Below, piece by piece: positions 20,363 to 30,900 of a stretch of 64,000 nucleotides of DNA; the first letter of the stretch is position 1; the number at the start of each line of letters is the position of its first letter. The position numbers were made by a program, and so were the translations under genes. This DNA is from Picochlorum sp. 'celeri' (lineage: Eukaryota; Chlorophyta; Trebouxiophyceae). The stretch is taken from the NCBI GenBank assembly GCA_010909725.1, contig JAACMV010000007.1:682001-746000 (forward strand), in the 5' to 3' direction. Under the pieces are notes generated by a model. It saw nothing but the letters and a program-made list of their open reading frames with translations. It was not told where the DNA came from and searched no databases.

Positions 20363-21218
20363 TCATGGTGCTAAAGAAATATCCTGGGTAAGTTCAGCAT
20401 CATCATTCTTCTCTTCGCCATAGAGTCTCTTCATGGCTCTCTCTGCTGTGTTTGGAGGCTCTGTAGTCACCTCAGTCTTCTCATCCATCGAATCCAACAG
20501 CTTGTTTAATTTACCATAGACATCTTCGAGTTTGGCTCGCAATTCGGGCATTCGAGCAGACGCATGAGCCAATTTGTCCTTCAGTGCCTCAGCATCCACC
20601 CCGTCAGACAGGGCAGCAGCAGCATCTTCATGAGGGCCATCATCCTCCGAATCCTCTGTCGCAGTTGGAAGTTTCTCAAGAATTTTCTTCTGGACAGTCT
20701 CTTGCACTGCCTGTTGCATATCTGCTCGGAGCTTTGCAATCCGTTCAGAGGCTACCCGAACTTTTTCCTCCAAAGCGTCAACCTCAGGATCACACGGAGG
20801 AGGAGACAAGGGTGGCAGCTGGGGAGACCCAAAACCATCGCCACCTATCCATCCTTCTTCCTCTTCATTGTACCCTACAAATTGCTTAATCTGGCGAAAC
20901 ACCTCCACCTGGATACCAACAAACCTCCAGTTAGAAAAAGTGCACCTACAAGACAAGCACGCAACACAACCCACCGTAGACGCTTCCATCTTTTCTATAG
21001 TCACTGGATCGTATTTATTTCCTTCCCTCTGCAATCAACACGTGCCGTGTGAAGGAATTCTCCAATCAACCGACGAGCAGTTACCTTGCAATTAAATCTC
21101 TTCCAGCACGCACCTCGATGTACTCTTGCATCGTATCATTTAATATTTGACCTAATGCAAGCATATCTTCCCTACTTTTTAGCTGTTGTCTGTCAAAGAG
21201 GGCAGCAGCTGACGACAT
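20363..21218 (-). CDS. Coiled-coil protein of unknown function, 3 exons
   Basis: Reconstructed as exons 21218..21114, 21028..20975 and 20908..20363, 234 residues. The 85-nt first intron starts GTGCGT; the 66-nt second intron is in frame and therefore hidden inside a longer open frame. The N-terminus (REDMLALGQILNDTMQEYI, then TIEKMEASTVEVFRQIKQF) is helical, followed by a Pro-rich turn and two acidic coiled-coil segments (about 95-130 and 155-195). Size and coiled-coil layout recall small kinetochore or tethering-complex subunits, but I cannot name a family. Splicing phases fit (35 + 18 + 181 codons). Confidence 0.6.
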
Positions 21219-21402
21219 GGTGGTTTTGTCGAAACTGTTCAACGACCTCGAGCAAACGTGGCAATTCTGGGAGTCTTTCTATACGTATATGAAATATTTT
21301 GAACTATTTTTGTAGACTTAATGGGGTGTTGATGCTATTTTCTACATTTATGGAATGCTTGCAAGTGACGCCCTCATGACAAGTTTCCTCTTCTTGATCC
21401 AA

Positions 21403-21424
21403 CACCCTCTGTTAACAGAGGGTG
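21403..21424. repeat. 22-bp perfect palindrome
   Basis: The half-site CACCCTCTGTT is followed directly by its exact reverse complement, with no spacer. Confidence 0.85.
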
Positions 21425-21562
21425 GCCTCCAACATGTTTCAGGCCAAGTATCTATGTGGAAATCTGCTTCATATTACATGGAAGGTGTACAATATCGACG
21501 AAAGTTGTTGTTTCATTCAATGGTATCAGTTCTTATGTACGAAAGATTTCTCTTCTGCTGAG

Positions 21563-21580
21563 ATACACTGGCCAGTGTAT
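21563..21580. repeat. 18-bp perfect palindrome
   Basis: ATACACTGGCCAGTGTAT equals its own reverse complement. It lies 6 bp beyond the stop codon of the Q-rich gene, so it would be in that gene's 3' UTR. Confidence 0.85.
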
Positions 21581-21585
21581 TGAAA

Positions 21586-23376
21586 TTACATGAATCCTGT
21601 TCCAAGTTTCAAGCCAGCAAGGTAGTCCGATAGCTTGTCATCTTCTCCGGATTTTTTTTCATCGTCTGCGTATCGTTCGAGTTCATCCGAGAGTGCCGTG
21701 GAATCCTCTTGACCAAAAAAACCATAGCGTGAGGCATTGAACGTGGATGAACTGTGTTCCACCTTGGACGTGAGCCATTCTTCATCCACAACATTCTTCT
21801 TCACGTTGGTCTGCTGGTCTTCTGAGATGATTTGGTCGAGTAAAGCTTGCTCATGATCATCTTCTGCGTTACTCGTACTCTTTGATGTTGGAGAGAGTGC
21901 TGACTGCTGTATGTTGACTGGCAGTGATGTTGATGATACATTTCCAATAGAACCAACAGGAGAGCTTGGGGCAGGAGCCGACAGATTACCAAAGGAATGG
22001 CTCCTTGTGCCACCAGCGAATGGCGGTGCTGTGGACACACCATTGCCATTGGGCAAAGGTACTCGTTCACAGGTCAGCCTGTGTGATTCGGCAACAACGC
22101 GAACATCTGACGCACTCAATCCCCCGAGCAATCCTGCATTTACTGCCCCTTCAACGGAAATTCCTAATTGGGCAAGCGTTTTTCCAATATCCTGAAGGTT
22201 TTGCGTGGAATTTGCACTCCTCGGTATATGACCATTGGCAGGCATGCTTGCCTGCCCATTCTGATAGTACATGGATGGGGTTTGTTGTTGCCTCATGGCA
22301 TCGCCATACATTGGTTGCTGGTATTGGGGATTTCTCAATCCATTCTCAATCCCTTGATGTAAAGTGGCACCATTCAGATACTGCTGGGCATTAATTCTTG
22401 CAGCCAAATCAGACGTATGGGAGCCACTGCGAGCCATTGCCAACAATTGGTCCTCGAGACTCATCCCTGCCGAGGTATTCTGATATGCAGGTTTTTGAGC
22501 ATGCATGGCTAACATAGCCTCTCTTTGAATCTGACTCAACCGCGCTTGGGCCTGTCCTGCTGCTGCTGCCGCAGCAATCCTCTCTTGTTGAAGTCGTACT
22601 GCCTCAGACAGAGACCCTTGAGGACCAACTGGATACTGTGGCCTCTGCTCTCGAGCGTAATACGCATTGGCATAGTCTGGTACTGCGGTAGACATCCCAT
22701 TTCCACTTAGATATGATGGCTGCTGCCTTTGTACCGTAGGCATTGCATAACCTGGATGAGCAGCAGTTCGCTGCTGCTGTTGTTGCTGAATGTACTGCTG
22801 CAACACCTGTAACTCATACACACTCAGTTGCTTTCCCTGAAGATAATCCTGTATGATCCTCTGCAGCACATCCGACCGCTTTCTCGCTTGTTGCTGCTGC
22901 TGCTGTTGTAGTAAAATCTGTTGAGCTTCCCTCTGCTGCTGCTGTTGCAGCAGCATTGCCAATCTCACTTGATTGTCATTCTGTCCACCATTCATCTGTA
23001 CTCCCTGCTGCATACCCCGACTCGTCTGGGTGACTCCAGAAGTCGCTGAATTATTCGCTTTCGCGGCCCACTCTTGAAGCTGCGCGATCGTCTTCATCGC
23101 CGCCGCTTTCCTCTCTTCCTCTGTCATCTCACGCGGCATGGCCCTGTCCGCTGATCCATGCTCCATGCCCTCAGAAAACAAACTCTGCGGCAACGCGACA
23201 GTCACCCCCTCATCTTCCTTTGAGTTCTCTGCAGTATCATCTACAGAACCAAGTGTGCCATTCTTCTCGGCTAATTCATTCATTGTACCAATAGTTTTTG
23301 ATGTATCACTCTGTGCCTCATATGCACTGCCAACGGATGGAGCTGCTGACGATTCAACAGCGTCATCCACAGACAT
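21586..23376 (-). CDS. Glutamine-rich, prion-like protein of unknown function
   Basis: 596 residues, intronless. Acidic N-terminus, then a short helix (MTEEERKAAAMKTIAQLQEW), then repeated Gln runs at about 140-205, in the middle of which RKRSDVLQRIIQDYLQGKQL, SVYELQVLQQYI is strongly helical. The rest is Gln/Ala/Asn/Ser-rich disordered sequence, ending in an acidic tail with KLSDYLAGLKLGTGFM. The composition is that of translation or mRNP regulators and transcription coactivators with prion-like domains. A short helix embedded in Q-runs could be a binding motif. No named family is recognised. The stop codon TAA is inside TGTAA. Confidence 0.65.
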   Translation of the reverse strand: MSVDDAVESSAAPSVGSAYEAQSDTSKTIGTMNELAEKNGTLGSVDDTAENSKEDEGVTVALPQSLFSEGMEHGSADRAMPREMTEEERKAAAMKTIAQLQEWAAKANNSATSGVTQTSRGMQQGVQMNGGQNDNQVRLAMLLQQQQQREAQQILLQQQQQQQARKRSDVLQRIIQDYLQGKQLSVYELQVLQQYIQQQQQQRTAAHPGYAMPTVQRQQPSYLSGNGMSTAVPDYANAYYAREQRPQYPVGPQGSLSEAVRLQQERIAAAAAAGQAQARLSQIQREAMLAMHAQKPAYQNTSAGMSLEDQLLAMARSGSHTSDLAARINAQQYLNGATLHQGIENGLRNPQYQQPMYGDAMRQQQTPSMYYQNGQASMPANGHIPRSANSTQNLQDIGKTLAQLGISVEGAVNAGLLGGLSASDVRVVAESHRLTCERVPLPNGNGVSTAPPFAGGTRSHSFGNLSAPAPSSPVGSIGNVSSTSLPVNIQQSALSPTSKSTSNAEDDHEQALLDQIISEDQQTNVKKNVVDEEWLTSKVEHSSSTFNASRYGFFGQEDSTALSDELERYADDEKKSGEDDKLSDYLAGLKLGTGFM

Positions 23377-23556
23377 GGCAAAAACACTACTTCACAATAT
23401 AAATATATCCCTGAATTAAATACGTTTCTTTCGTTCGTCGCGTGGGTGACGTGCCCAGCCTTCAACCACACTCGGGGCCCAGAGAAAAACAGAAAACAAA
23501 ACAAATGCTGCTCTTCCCTTCACCTGATATACAGCCTTTTGATGGGGTCAATCCAA

Positions 23557-23940
23557 TCAATACATAAATCCTATGAACACCCACGTATAAAATGTACCAT
23601 GAACTGCATATACAGAGACACTGAACACGTGAGAAGGAAGAACCACACCCCTGTTGCTTCTAGTTGCACACCGTGCTCCAAGGCGACCGACGTGTCTCAG
23701 TCTGCCGGCAATCGTATTATATAGATAAATTCGGCATACCTTGATATATACCCACGGATACCTCGTAAGTATCCCACCCTCTCGTGTGCCTTGTACCAAA
23801 CTGTCCAAAACTTTATCCACTTCGACAAAGTCGCCTGGCAGTCTTGCCTTCCCTGATCCGTCGTCGAATCCCCTCACAGTCACAAAATTAGTAAAATTAT
23901 CAGACGAGCACGCGTGTGTTTGCACGGTTGTCTGGATCAT
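23557..23940 (-). CDS. Possible small gene with in-frame intron (weak)
   Basis: From the ATG at 23940 there is an open frame of 128 codons with a normal-looking N-terminal half (NFVTVRGFDDGSGKARLPGD, FVEVDKVLDSLVQGT). A GTATCC...GGCAG segment of about 60 nt could be an in-frame intron. An alternative donor a few bases on (GTATGC) joined to the ATGCAG acceptor further downstream would give a different short tail. I recognise no family, and the C-terminal half looks less protein-like. Treat as a candidate only. Confidence 0.3.
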   Translation of the reverse strand: MIQTTVQTHACSSDNFTNFVTVRGFDDGSGKARLPGDFVEVDKVLDSLVQGTREGGILTRYPWVYIKVCRIYLYNTIAGRLRHVGRLGARCATRSNRGVVLPSHVFSVSVYAVHGTFYTWVFIGFMY

Positions 23941-23958
23941 GATCTTCTGGCGTTGGAC

Positions 23959-23972
23959 GAGCGCTAGCGCTC
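23959..23972. repeat. 14-bp perfect palindrome
   Basis: GAGCGCTAGCGCTC is its own reverse complement. It lies upstream of the weak minus-strand ORF and upstream of RsmE on the plus strand. Confidence 0.75.
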
Positions 23973-24014
23973 CGAGCAAACCAAAATTCCTAGATTAGGT
24001 ATATTAAATAATAC

Positions 24015-24035
24015 ATACCCTATAGTGTAGGGTAT
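24015..24035. repeat. 8-bp stem hairpin
   Basis: ATACCCTA, a 5-nt loop TAGTG, then TAGGGTAT. Sits in the AT-rich spacer upstream of the RsmE gene. Confidence 0.6.
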
Positions 24036-24189
24036 TTTAATGCATGCTTGAGCATCTTCCTGCTGTGTTATACCAGCGCTGCTGTTGAGGACGCATTATT
24101 TTTTAAAAAAAAACGTATATGTCTTTTTGATACATGTTTTGGATTCAGAGAGTACCATATTGGTTGCGTAGAGCATCATTACGATTGGC

Positions 24190-25206
24190 ATGGCCTTGAC
24201 ATCCAGGGTGAACACCAAACCCAGTTGTGGTCGTGCCACAGGCCTTCCACGTACTCCAAATCCGGTACTGCATCCCTCTATACACCGATATAGGTGTGTA
24301 GAGAGTGGTTTGAGGCAATGGCGATGCCATCCGGTGTGTCTTTCATCTGCTTCAAAGGCATATACTGATAGACAGAAAAGGCCACCTGTATTCCATCATC
24401 TTCACGACTCAGCTGTCAAACTTGGACAGTGTAACATAGGAGACTATATTGCTCTGAATGAAGATGAATCGAAGCATGCATGTGTGGTGTTACGGCTCAA
24501 GGATGGTGATGTGGTGGAACTTTATGATGGATATGGAACAGTTGTTTCAGGGAGATTGGCCCTCTCAGGTGGTAGACAAGATAATGAGGAAAGTTCTAAG
24601 AAAAACAAGTCGAGTAGATTACGGCGTAAACGGAATGGTGGAGGGGTTGGTGTGCTCCTGGAAACAGAACCCAAGCACTATGAGCAGCCACATCCACAGT
24701 GGCTTGTGGCGGTCGCGTGTGGCTCGTTGAAAGGTGGTCGAGGAGACTGGATGATTGAAAAACTAGCAGAAATTGGAGCTGCGGGATTCATACCATTGCT
24801 GACTGAGAGGTCGCCCAAAATTGATACTGGTGGTAGAGAGGAACGATGGGAAAGGTTGTCCATCTCGGTCATGAAACAGTCACTGCAACCGTACAAGATG
24901 ACTTTATATGATCCATGTTCAGTCCAAGAACTTGTGTCCGAGTATGTCATAAACCAGGACAAGACTGTGGCTTTTGTTGGTGTAGAGGATGCTCAACCAC
25001 TGCATCCATTCTGGGTCTCTTCCATGCCGCGAGAATTCGGCACAGGTCTTATTATCATTGGTCCTGAGGGTGATTTTACAGAAGAAGAAATTCAGATATT
25101 AGAGGACCACGGCACATACCCTGTAGGCCTGGGAAATAAAAGGCTCCGAACAGAAACTGCAGCCATTACCATGTTGGCATACATGACAGTAGCGCAAAGC
25201 CTATAA
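24190..25206 (+). CDS. rsmE: Organellar RsmE-type 16S rRNA (uracil-N3) methyltransferase
   Basis: 338 residues. The N-terminal ~65 residues (Arg/Ser/Pro-rich) form an organelle transit peptide. The core is a PUA-like N-domain (CNIGDYIALNEDESKHACVVLRLKDGD) and a SPOUT knot domain: CGSLKGGRGDWMIEKLAEIGAAGFIPLLTERS, then IIIGPEGDFTEEEI and YPVGLGNKRLRTETAAI. These are the RsmE signatures (GPEGG-like and LG..RLR.ETA). Bacterial RsmE methylates U1498 of 16S rRNA. Here the enzyme would act on plastid or mitochondrial small-subunit rRNA. A basic insertion of about 25 residues (SSKKNKSSRLRRKRNGGG) is unusual. Confidence 0.85.
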   Translation: MALTSRVNTKPSCGRATGLPRTPNPVLHPSIHRYRCVESGLRQWRCHPVCLSSASKAYTDRQKRPPVFHHLHDSAVKLGQCNIGDYIALNEDESKHACVVLRLKDGDVVELYDGYGTVVSGRLALSGGRQDNEESSKKNKSSRLRRKRNGGGVGVLLETEPKHYEQPHPQWLVAVACGSLKGGRGDWMIEKLAEIGAAGFIPLLTERSPKIDTGGREERWERLSISVMKQSLQPYKMTLYDPCSVQELVSEYVINQDKTVAFVGVEDAQPLHPFWVSSMPREFGTGLIIIGPEGDFTEEEIQILEDHGTYPVGLGNKRLRTETAAITMLAYMTVAQSL

Positions 25207-25256
25207 TAATTTAGTACTACCTTATAGTATTCATGCATGAAATTCGTAAATAAATA

Positions 25257-26303
25257 TTACTCAGAATTCGCCTGTTTTTTCCGCTTTTTCTTTGGTTTTT
25301 CCACCTGACAGCCAGGGCACTGTGATGCATCATGCTGATCATCATCATGTGTATCAAACGCCCCATCATGAGCAAGCATTCGCGTGGCAGAAACCATATC
25401 TATCTGATTACGAATATCTGCAGGGAGATTCTTCCGAAATCGCTCAAGATCCTCATTCTCACTCGGATGATCACTCAGCACAAGAGCATCAGAGGGTGAT
25501 GATCCATCCAAGCCTAGGAACTGAGCTAGTAACTTGTGTCGCTGTTCCGTCTTTTCTCTATATTTCTTTCTACTATCCTCATCCCCTTCGATCCACCGAC
25601 CTCCCCCAGGACATTCGCACGAGCAAATATCACACGCCTCATTCTCCCGACAAATCTCTAATTGTTGATCAACATCTGCAGCCATTAGTTCTCCATTATC
25701 TTTACACCGAGGACAATTTCGACATGGAGGAGCCATTTCTCTACACTGACATTTTCTAAACTGCATGAGAGTTCCATCTGGACCCAATTTTGTGTTCACC
25801 TTGCCATCCCTCACAGTATACGTGTGATTGCACCACGGACAGCTCTCCACCGGAATCGACACCGACTCTTTCTTTTCCATATTAACTCCTGGCAATGATT
25901 CTCGCTTCTTCTCTTGCATGGCGTGAATCTCAGCCGCTGCCTGCGCCTCCTTCCTCCTCTTCACCTCACTTGCTAGAATATCAGACAACGACGACAACAC
26001 CTTCCTTTCCTCCCGCATCTCTTTCAGTCTCACTTGAAAATCACTTGCTTTCTTCACCTCGTCATGCCAAATAGCTAAAGATTCCGGCGTGCCGTCCCGC
26101 TTGTACGCAACCCTCTTCTCCACCTTGGACTGTTCAAGTTCCTTGGCCCTATCCTTCCCTTCTCGTAGCTGCTTCTCCAATTCCAACAGCTCTTTATACA
26201 CTGAAACACTCCATTCTGCAAGTTTATCATCCTCAGTATCCCGAATGGTATCTGCATACTGAGCAGAAACCTCCTCAGCAATCTTTTTCTGCGTCTTTAC
26301 CAT
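25257..26303 (-). CDS. Cys-rich putative zinc-binding protein with coiled coil, unknown family
   Basis: 348 residues, intronless. The N-terminal 150 residues are highly charged and coiled-coil (KELLELEKQLREGKDRAKEL and KRRKEAQAAAEIHAMQEKKRE). A cysteine region at about 174-250 carries CPWCNHTY, KCQCREMAPPCRNCPRCK and ACDICSCECPGGGRW, at least twelve Cys in CxxC and CxC arrangements, implying several zinc sites. The tail ends in a nuclear-type basic motif (KPKKKRKKQ). I do not recognise the family; a chromatin or RNA-associated zinc protein is a guess from composition. Confidence 0.6.
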   Translation of the reverse strand: MVKTQKKIAEEVSAQYADTIRDTEDDKLAEWSVSVYKELLELEKQLREGKDRAKELEQSKVEKRVAYKRDGTPESLAIWHDEVKKASDFQVRLKEMREERKVLSSLSDILASEVKRRKEAQAAAEIHAMQEKKRESLPGVNMEKKESVSIPVESCPWCNHTYTVRDGKVNTKLGPDGTLMQFRKCQCREMAPPCRNCPRCKDNGELMAADVDQQLEICRENEACDICSCECPGGGRWIEGDEDSRKKYREKTEQRHKLLAQFLGLDGSSPSDALVLSDHPSENEDLERFRKNLPADIRNQIDMVSATRMLAHDGAFDTHDDDQHDASQCPGCQVEKPKKKRKKQANSE

Positions 26304-26780
26304 ATTTCAGCAGATGACACTCGATGACGCCTCAAATGGCATTTTTACGGTATTCTTAGTCCATTTCAATCAAATTCATTCAATAATGCGGGAGTGTACA
26401 GAACGAAGTTTACTCCATGAGTTTCTATTTTAATGCATCTGATTACGGAATGCTTCCTTCCTTAAAAAGGAATTTGGTGAACAGAATTTCCCGTTCTACT
26501 CGAGGCAAGCCTGGCGTCCTTGCTGTCCTCCTCTTCTCCTTGTTCCAGTTCGTCTTGGAGACCCATCCACTATGATGATGTACAGGCTACTACTAATCCA
26601 CAGAAATAGATATATCGACGTGTATAATTCATTTATTCTGACGAGATGAGCCCGAATCCACCATCACAAATCCTACCACAACCTTGGACTATAGTAGCTA
26701 CCCCGTGACCCAGGAGCCGTCATTCCCCAAAAAAAATTAATCTTTTTTTCTGCGGACAAAGGACTCATCTAGGGAGTAAA
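26304..26780. other. Divergent spacer, nothing recognised
   Basis: Promoter region shared by the Cys-rich orphan (minus) and the ZIP transporter (plus). No tRNA-like T-arm or coding frame is convincing. T/A-runs lie just upstream of the ZIP start. Confidence 0.5.
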
Positions 26781-28046
26781 ATGGATAGAAAATATACCAT
26801 TATTATATATATACTCGCGTTCCTGTGCATGACATGGCGAACCGCGCTGGCTTCGGCGTCTCATGGAGGAAATTGCGTGCGCGAACCAGAACATGACGAA
26901 GAGGAGCATTCCGAGCTGCTCGGTGAGGAGGAACATGAAGGCCATGAAGACCATGAACATGAAGATGATAGTTACAACCTTGATTTGGCTATAGCCAGTG
27001 TTTTCGTTGTCTGGTTCGTTTCATTCCTCGGGGCCGGATTTCCCCTTCTGTTGGCGATCAAGAGGCATCCATGGGTGGTTATGGCGATTAAATTTGGATC
27101 ATTTGCTGGGAGTGGAGTTATGTTGGCGACTGGGTTTGTGCATATGTTGTTTGCTGCGAATGAGAGTCTGACGAGCAATTGCTTGCCTGAGAGTTGGACG
27201 AGCCGATATGGACCATGGGCGTTCTTGTTTGCTGTTCTCACGATTATAGTCATGCAAACGATTGATTATATCCTCTTTTTGTTCTTATATCCGGTGACTA
27301 GAGCGGATGGCACGGAGGAGAGGTTTTCTTTGGGTCAAGGGGAGGCTGCCCCTCTTCCTGGGGCTGGTTTGGAAGGAGCTGCGTTGGATGGTCGGTCAGA
27401 TGGAGGTATGGTGAATGGATTGGTACCTTCTCAGTATAGAGATGACTCACTTGATGTGATGGAGAAGTCGGATAGTGATTCTGGGGCAGAGTGCAACAAG
27501 CATGTGAGATGCAAGGATGATGATTGCAATTCCCGTGTGCTGCTGCATTCAACCATGCCAAAGGGGAAATTGCTGTCGAACATTATTGTGTCAGAAGTAT
27601 CAATTTGTGTGCATTCGGTTATTATTGGGGTGACACTCGGAACAACATCATCCTCAGAATTCGTGGCATTGTTTGTAGCGATTATATTCCATCAGTTGCT
27701 GGAAGGTGTTGCTCTTGGGTCTACTGCATCAGACAGTGGACTGGGTTCCAAAATAGTGTTGATCTTTGCTGCAATATATAGTGTGACGACACCAATTGGA
27801 ATCGCGATTGGAATCGGTGTGAGGCAGTCCTTGGATACAAGTAGCCCAGGTTTCTTGTACACAACTGGAGTTTTAGACTCTATCGCTGCAGGAGCTTTGA
27901 TATTCCTTGCGCTTGGAGATCATATGAATTCCATCCGTACGCAAGCCAAGTGGATGAGGCAGTCTAGTGTGTATATTCAACTTGCATGCTTTGGGTTCTT
28001 CTATACCGGAGCTGCAATCTTGTTGGTGTTGGCAATTTGGGCTTGA
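26781..28046 (+). CDS. ZIP family zinc/iron transporter
   Basis: 421 residues. A signal or first hydrophobic segment (IIYILAFLCMTWRTALA) is followed by a His/Glu-rich exoplasmic stretch (HEGHEDHEHEDD) and eight TM helices. The metal-binding signature is in TM4-TM5: VSICVHSVIIGVTLGTTSSS and FHQLLEGVALGS, with the HSxxIG and HQxxEG motifs of plant and algal ZIP/IRT proteins. A variable cytosolic loop between TM3 and TM4 (about 175-260) is Ser/Asp-rich with CxxxxRCKDDDC. It should import Zn2+, Fe2+ or related divalent metals into the cytosol. Substrate specificity and membrane cannot be assigned. Confidence 0.88.
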   Translation: MDRKYTIIIYILAFLCMTWRTALASASHGGNCVREPEHDEEEHSELLGEEEHEGHEDHEHEDDSYNLDLAIASVFVVWFVSFLGAGFPLLLAIKRHPWVVMAIKFGSFAGSGVMLATGFVHMLFAANESLTSNCLPESWTSRYGPWAFLFAVLTIIVMQTIDYILFLFLYPVTRADGTEERFSLGQGEAAPLPGAGLEGAALDGRSDGGMVNGLVPSQYRDDSLDVMEKSDSDSGAECNKHVRCKDDDCNSRVLLHSTMPKGKLLSNIIVSEVSICVHSVIIGVTLGTTSSSEFVALFVAIIFHQLLEGVALGSTASDSGLGSKIVLIFAAIYSVTTPIGIAIGIGVRQSLDTSSPGFLYTTGVLDSIAAGALIFLALGDHMNSIRTQAKWMRQSSVYIQLACFGFFYTGAAILLVLAIWA

Positions 28047-28109
28047 GAGATTGATTGATTTGTATTCTTTTACCTTTTGTTTTGTTGCATGTTGTCGATG
28101 TAAAAATGA

Positions 28110-30589
28110 TTACGCCAAGAACGTTTGATATTCACTGAGACGCTGGTATGCTTGCTGGGAAATCCTGTCAGGTATGGCTGCAGCAAAGGAGACGAGGATG
28201 TGCAGCAGATCCGGCTTTTCCAATTTCATCAATGCTTCTCCCCCTGCTAGCAGAATAGACTGAATCATTCCTACCACGGCAGGGTGGGATCCTTTCAGAT
28301 GGTGAACACATGCTTGTACTCGATACCGATCCGAGGGAATAAAGCCTAGTTCCCAGAGATGCTCTAGCACCTCATGATGGTTTCCAGATCTCCAATTCTT
28401 TATAATCTTGTAGATGATCTTCAGCTGTTCAAACGCTTCCTTTTCTCTTCCAGAAAACTCATTTTTAGTGTATATTGCCTCCTCTGCAGCTTCTGCTCTG
28501 GAGCAGAGCTCCAAGACCGTGTCATCGCCAGCATATTCTGTGGATGTCATTTCAATCGCCTCTGCAATACGGTGATTGAGGATTCGGAGAGCATGTGCAG
28601 GCCTCTCAGCAACCATGTATAGTTCTACAGCTTCCTCAAATTGTGCTGCAGACGCGCATTCTTGTGCAACGGATTGAAGAACCTCTAAACGGTGCTGCCT
28701 GTCTGGAAAAAACACGGCAAGGGCGCCCCCTTCGGAAACTGCACCGCCAGACCCAAGCAAAACACCATATGCATGGCTCTCCGTCAACAATTCTTTCAGT
28801 AGTCTACCTTTCACTTCTAGGCTTCCTCCCATCACCAGAGACGCGATTATATAGTATTCCAAGGCGAGGGAAACGTCTTGGTGGATCAGTGAGTATGCAT
28901 ACTGATGGACACTTGATGCAGACACACTCGTCTCTGAGCCATCCAGCACACGATGATACCACATGCAGATTGCAAAATGAACTGAATCAATTCGAAATTC
29001 GTGAGTGGATTTGTTGGTTGCAAGATATTCGACTGCCTTGTCTGCTTGCAGACTCATCAACAGAACGGCAGCATACAAGAGTGGCTCTTGGCCTCCCTTT
29101 GAATAATGAGCAGCAGAGTACTGGTTGATTTGAGACTGGAAATCAGCCAATGTATACAACTCCAGTCGTGAGGATCCAATAGATCCTATTCTTTTTGATC
29201 CATCCACGCGTATGAGAGAGAGACGGAACCATGTATAATCCTCGATTGTGGGGAAGAAACTGTGGAAATCGCGGCTCAAACAGTCTGCACAGCGAGCACT
29301 GCCTGCTGCAAGAGCACAGACAGCAGCCATGTAACTCTGGCGAAGTTCTCCCTCCCCGTGAGAGGAGGCAAGCAATTTTTCAGATTCTGCAAGAGCGGTT
29401 GCGGCCATTTCTCCAGTCAATGGCTTGCAACCTCCATCAATCCATTCCTCAATCCATTCCCCAGCTGAACTTGAGTAGTCATTTTTCACCTTCAATGCGA
29501 TAATATCTTTCGCTTCTTTGGTATATCCTGCTCGCAAACAGAAATAAATACGAGCCCATACTGTATCCACACCTCCTGGGCTATCGAAATCGAGAGGACC
29601 CCTATTCTTTTCCTTCACCCTTAGATATGCCTCCACCAATCGTGATTTATCAGGGTGACCTCCAAGAGTTGCCACAGTTCGATGATGTTGAACCACACTT
29701 TGCATATGGGCACAGAAATTATCTTCCAAATATGATTTCACTCCATCGATCATCAACATTTGCTTCTGAGAAACTGCAGAGGCAGGAATGTCGGACACCC
29801 CGGCCAGCATTCTTTGACAAATAGTCCACAATCTCAAGAGAGTCGTTCCAGCACTATCCTTGCTACTCTGCGAACTGACCTTGCATGCATCGGTAAACAT
29901 AGATACAGCATCAATTTTAGTACCATTTGCGATTGCAGCATTCAACGCCTTGACCACATCCGCATATTTTGCTGCTTTACCCCGAAGGACAAAGTTTGAT
30001 GCATCTCTTTTGGACAAGGCCGGCACTGGAGCTCCAAATTGATCACCCGCATGAAACAGAGCCTTTTTCTGCTTTTGCCACGTTGAATCCAAATATGAAT
30101 CAATGTGCTTCTCGAATGATGAAATAGCATTCTCATGTGCCATCTGAATGGCAGCAGCTGAAACTGACTGGTGCACCTGCTGCACATAACTGTCCACATC
30201 AGCCCCACGTTGCTGCTGGACATCTTCACTCACAGGCATTATCTGAAAGTTTTGTAACGCCAAAGTATACTCTCGAGGGTTGAGGCCCTCTTGCGCCAGC
30301 AATCGGCTCGCATCAAGGTATTTTGCTGTGGGGTCTCCCTGGGCAACACGACTTCTCAGGTGCTCAGAGAATTGCTCTATTTGATAAATATCTCGCTCCA
30401 CCCGGGGGACATCAACATCCTATAGAGTATTAAATATCAGTCAACACGAGCAGATCCATAGAAAAAAAGCATGAGAGCAGGAGAACATCATTCCGTTCCC
30501 GCAACGGATGGATGATTGACACGGACCTGTTTCACCAATTCTTCACTCCGAAGGAGCAAAGAATCCCAATCACTTGATTTACCATTCAT
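28110..30589 (-). CDS. NUP93: Nuclear pore protein Nup93/Nic96
   Basis: Exons 30589..30527 and 30419..28110 (107-nt intron, GTCCGT...CTATAG) give 790 residues. The large alpha-helical body matches the Nic96 family of the inner ring of the nuclear pore. Telling segments are GPLDFDSPGGVDTVWARIYFCLRAGYTKEA, YTWFRLSLIRV, FQSQINQYSAAHYSKGGQEPLLYAAVLLMSLQADKAVEYL and YHRVL. The first exon encodes the 21-residue start MNGKSSDWDSLLLRSEELVK. Nup93 anchors the central FG nucleoporins and links them to the scaffold. It lies 312 bp downstream of UFL1 on the same strand; no functional link is implied. Confidence 0.88.
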
Positions 30590-30900
30590 AGTAACCTACT
30601 ATCGCCAACACTGAATCGATAAAACGCAGAGAACTAAATAACCGACTATTTTTCTGTTGTCCCAGCGAATACGATTCCCATGGATACCGTTTGGTTGTCA
30701 AATGACACGTTATTGGGGTAAAATATTTGTTTTAATTGTAATGACCCGAGTGAGTAGGCAAATGCCTTTGGTTCGGATCCATCATGCATGGGCCTGCAGG
30801 CTGCAGGCCAATTGGCCAGCAACATTGCAATGTGTATCAGGGCTCAAGATATCCATGCCATGAATGAGACAGATGTTATTTTACAATGGGGATAAAACGA
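30590..30900. other. Spacer between UFL1 and NUP93
   Basis: Holds a TGTAA on the minus strand near 30878, suitable as the UFL1 poly(A) signal. Also a GC-rich near-palindromic patch around 30793-30820 that includes GGCCAATTGGCC. Confidence 0.45.

Larger units (their letters stand above)
21219..21585. other. Spacer with two perfect palindromes
   Basis: Between two minus-strand genes. Holds a 22-bp palindrome at 21403-21424 and an 18-bp palindrome at 21563-21580. Short ORFs are not convincing. Confidence 0.5.

Noticed and set aside
28595..29128. 177-codon plus-strand ORF opposite NUP93
   Set aside because: Antisense shadow of a strongly supported gene.
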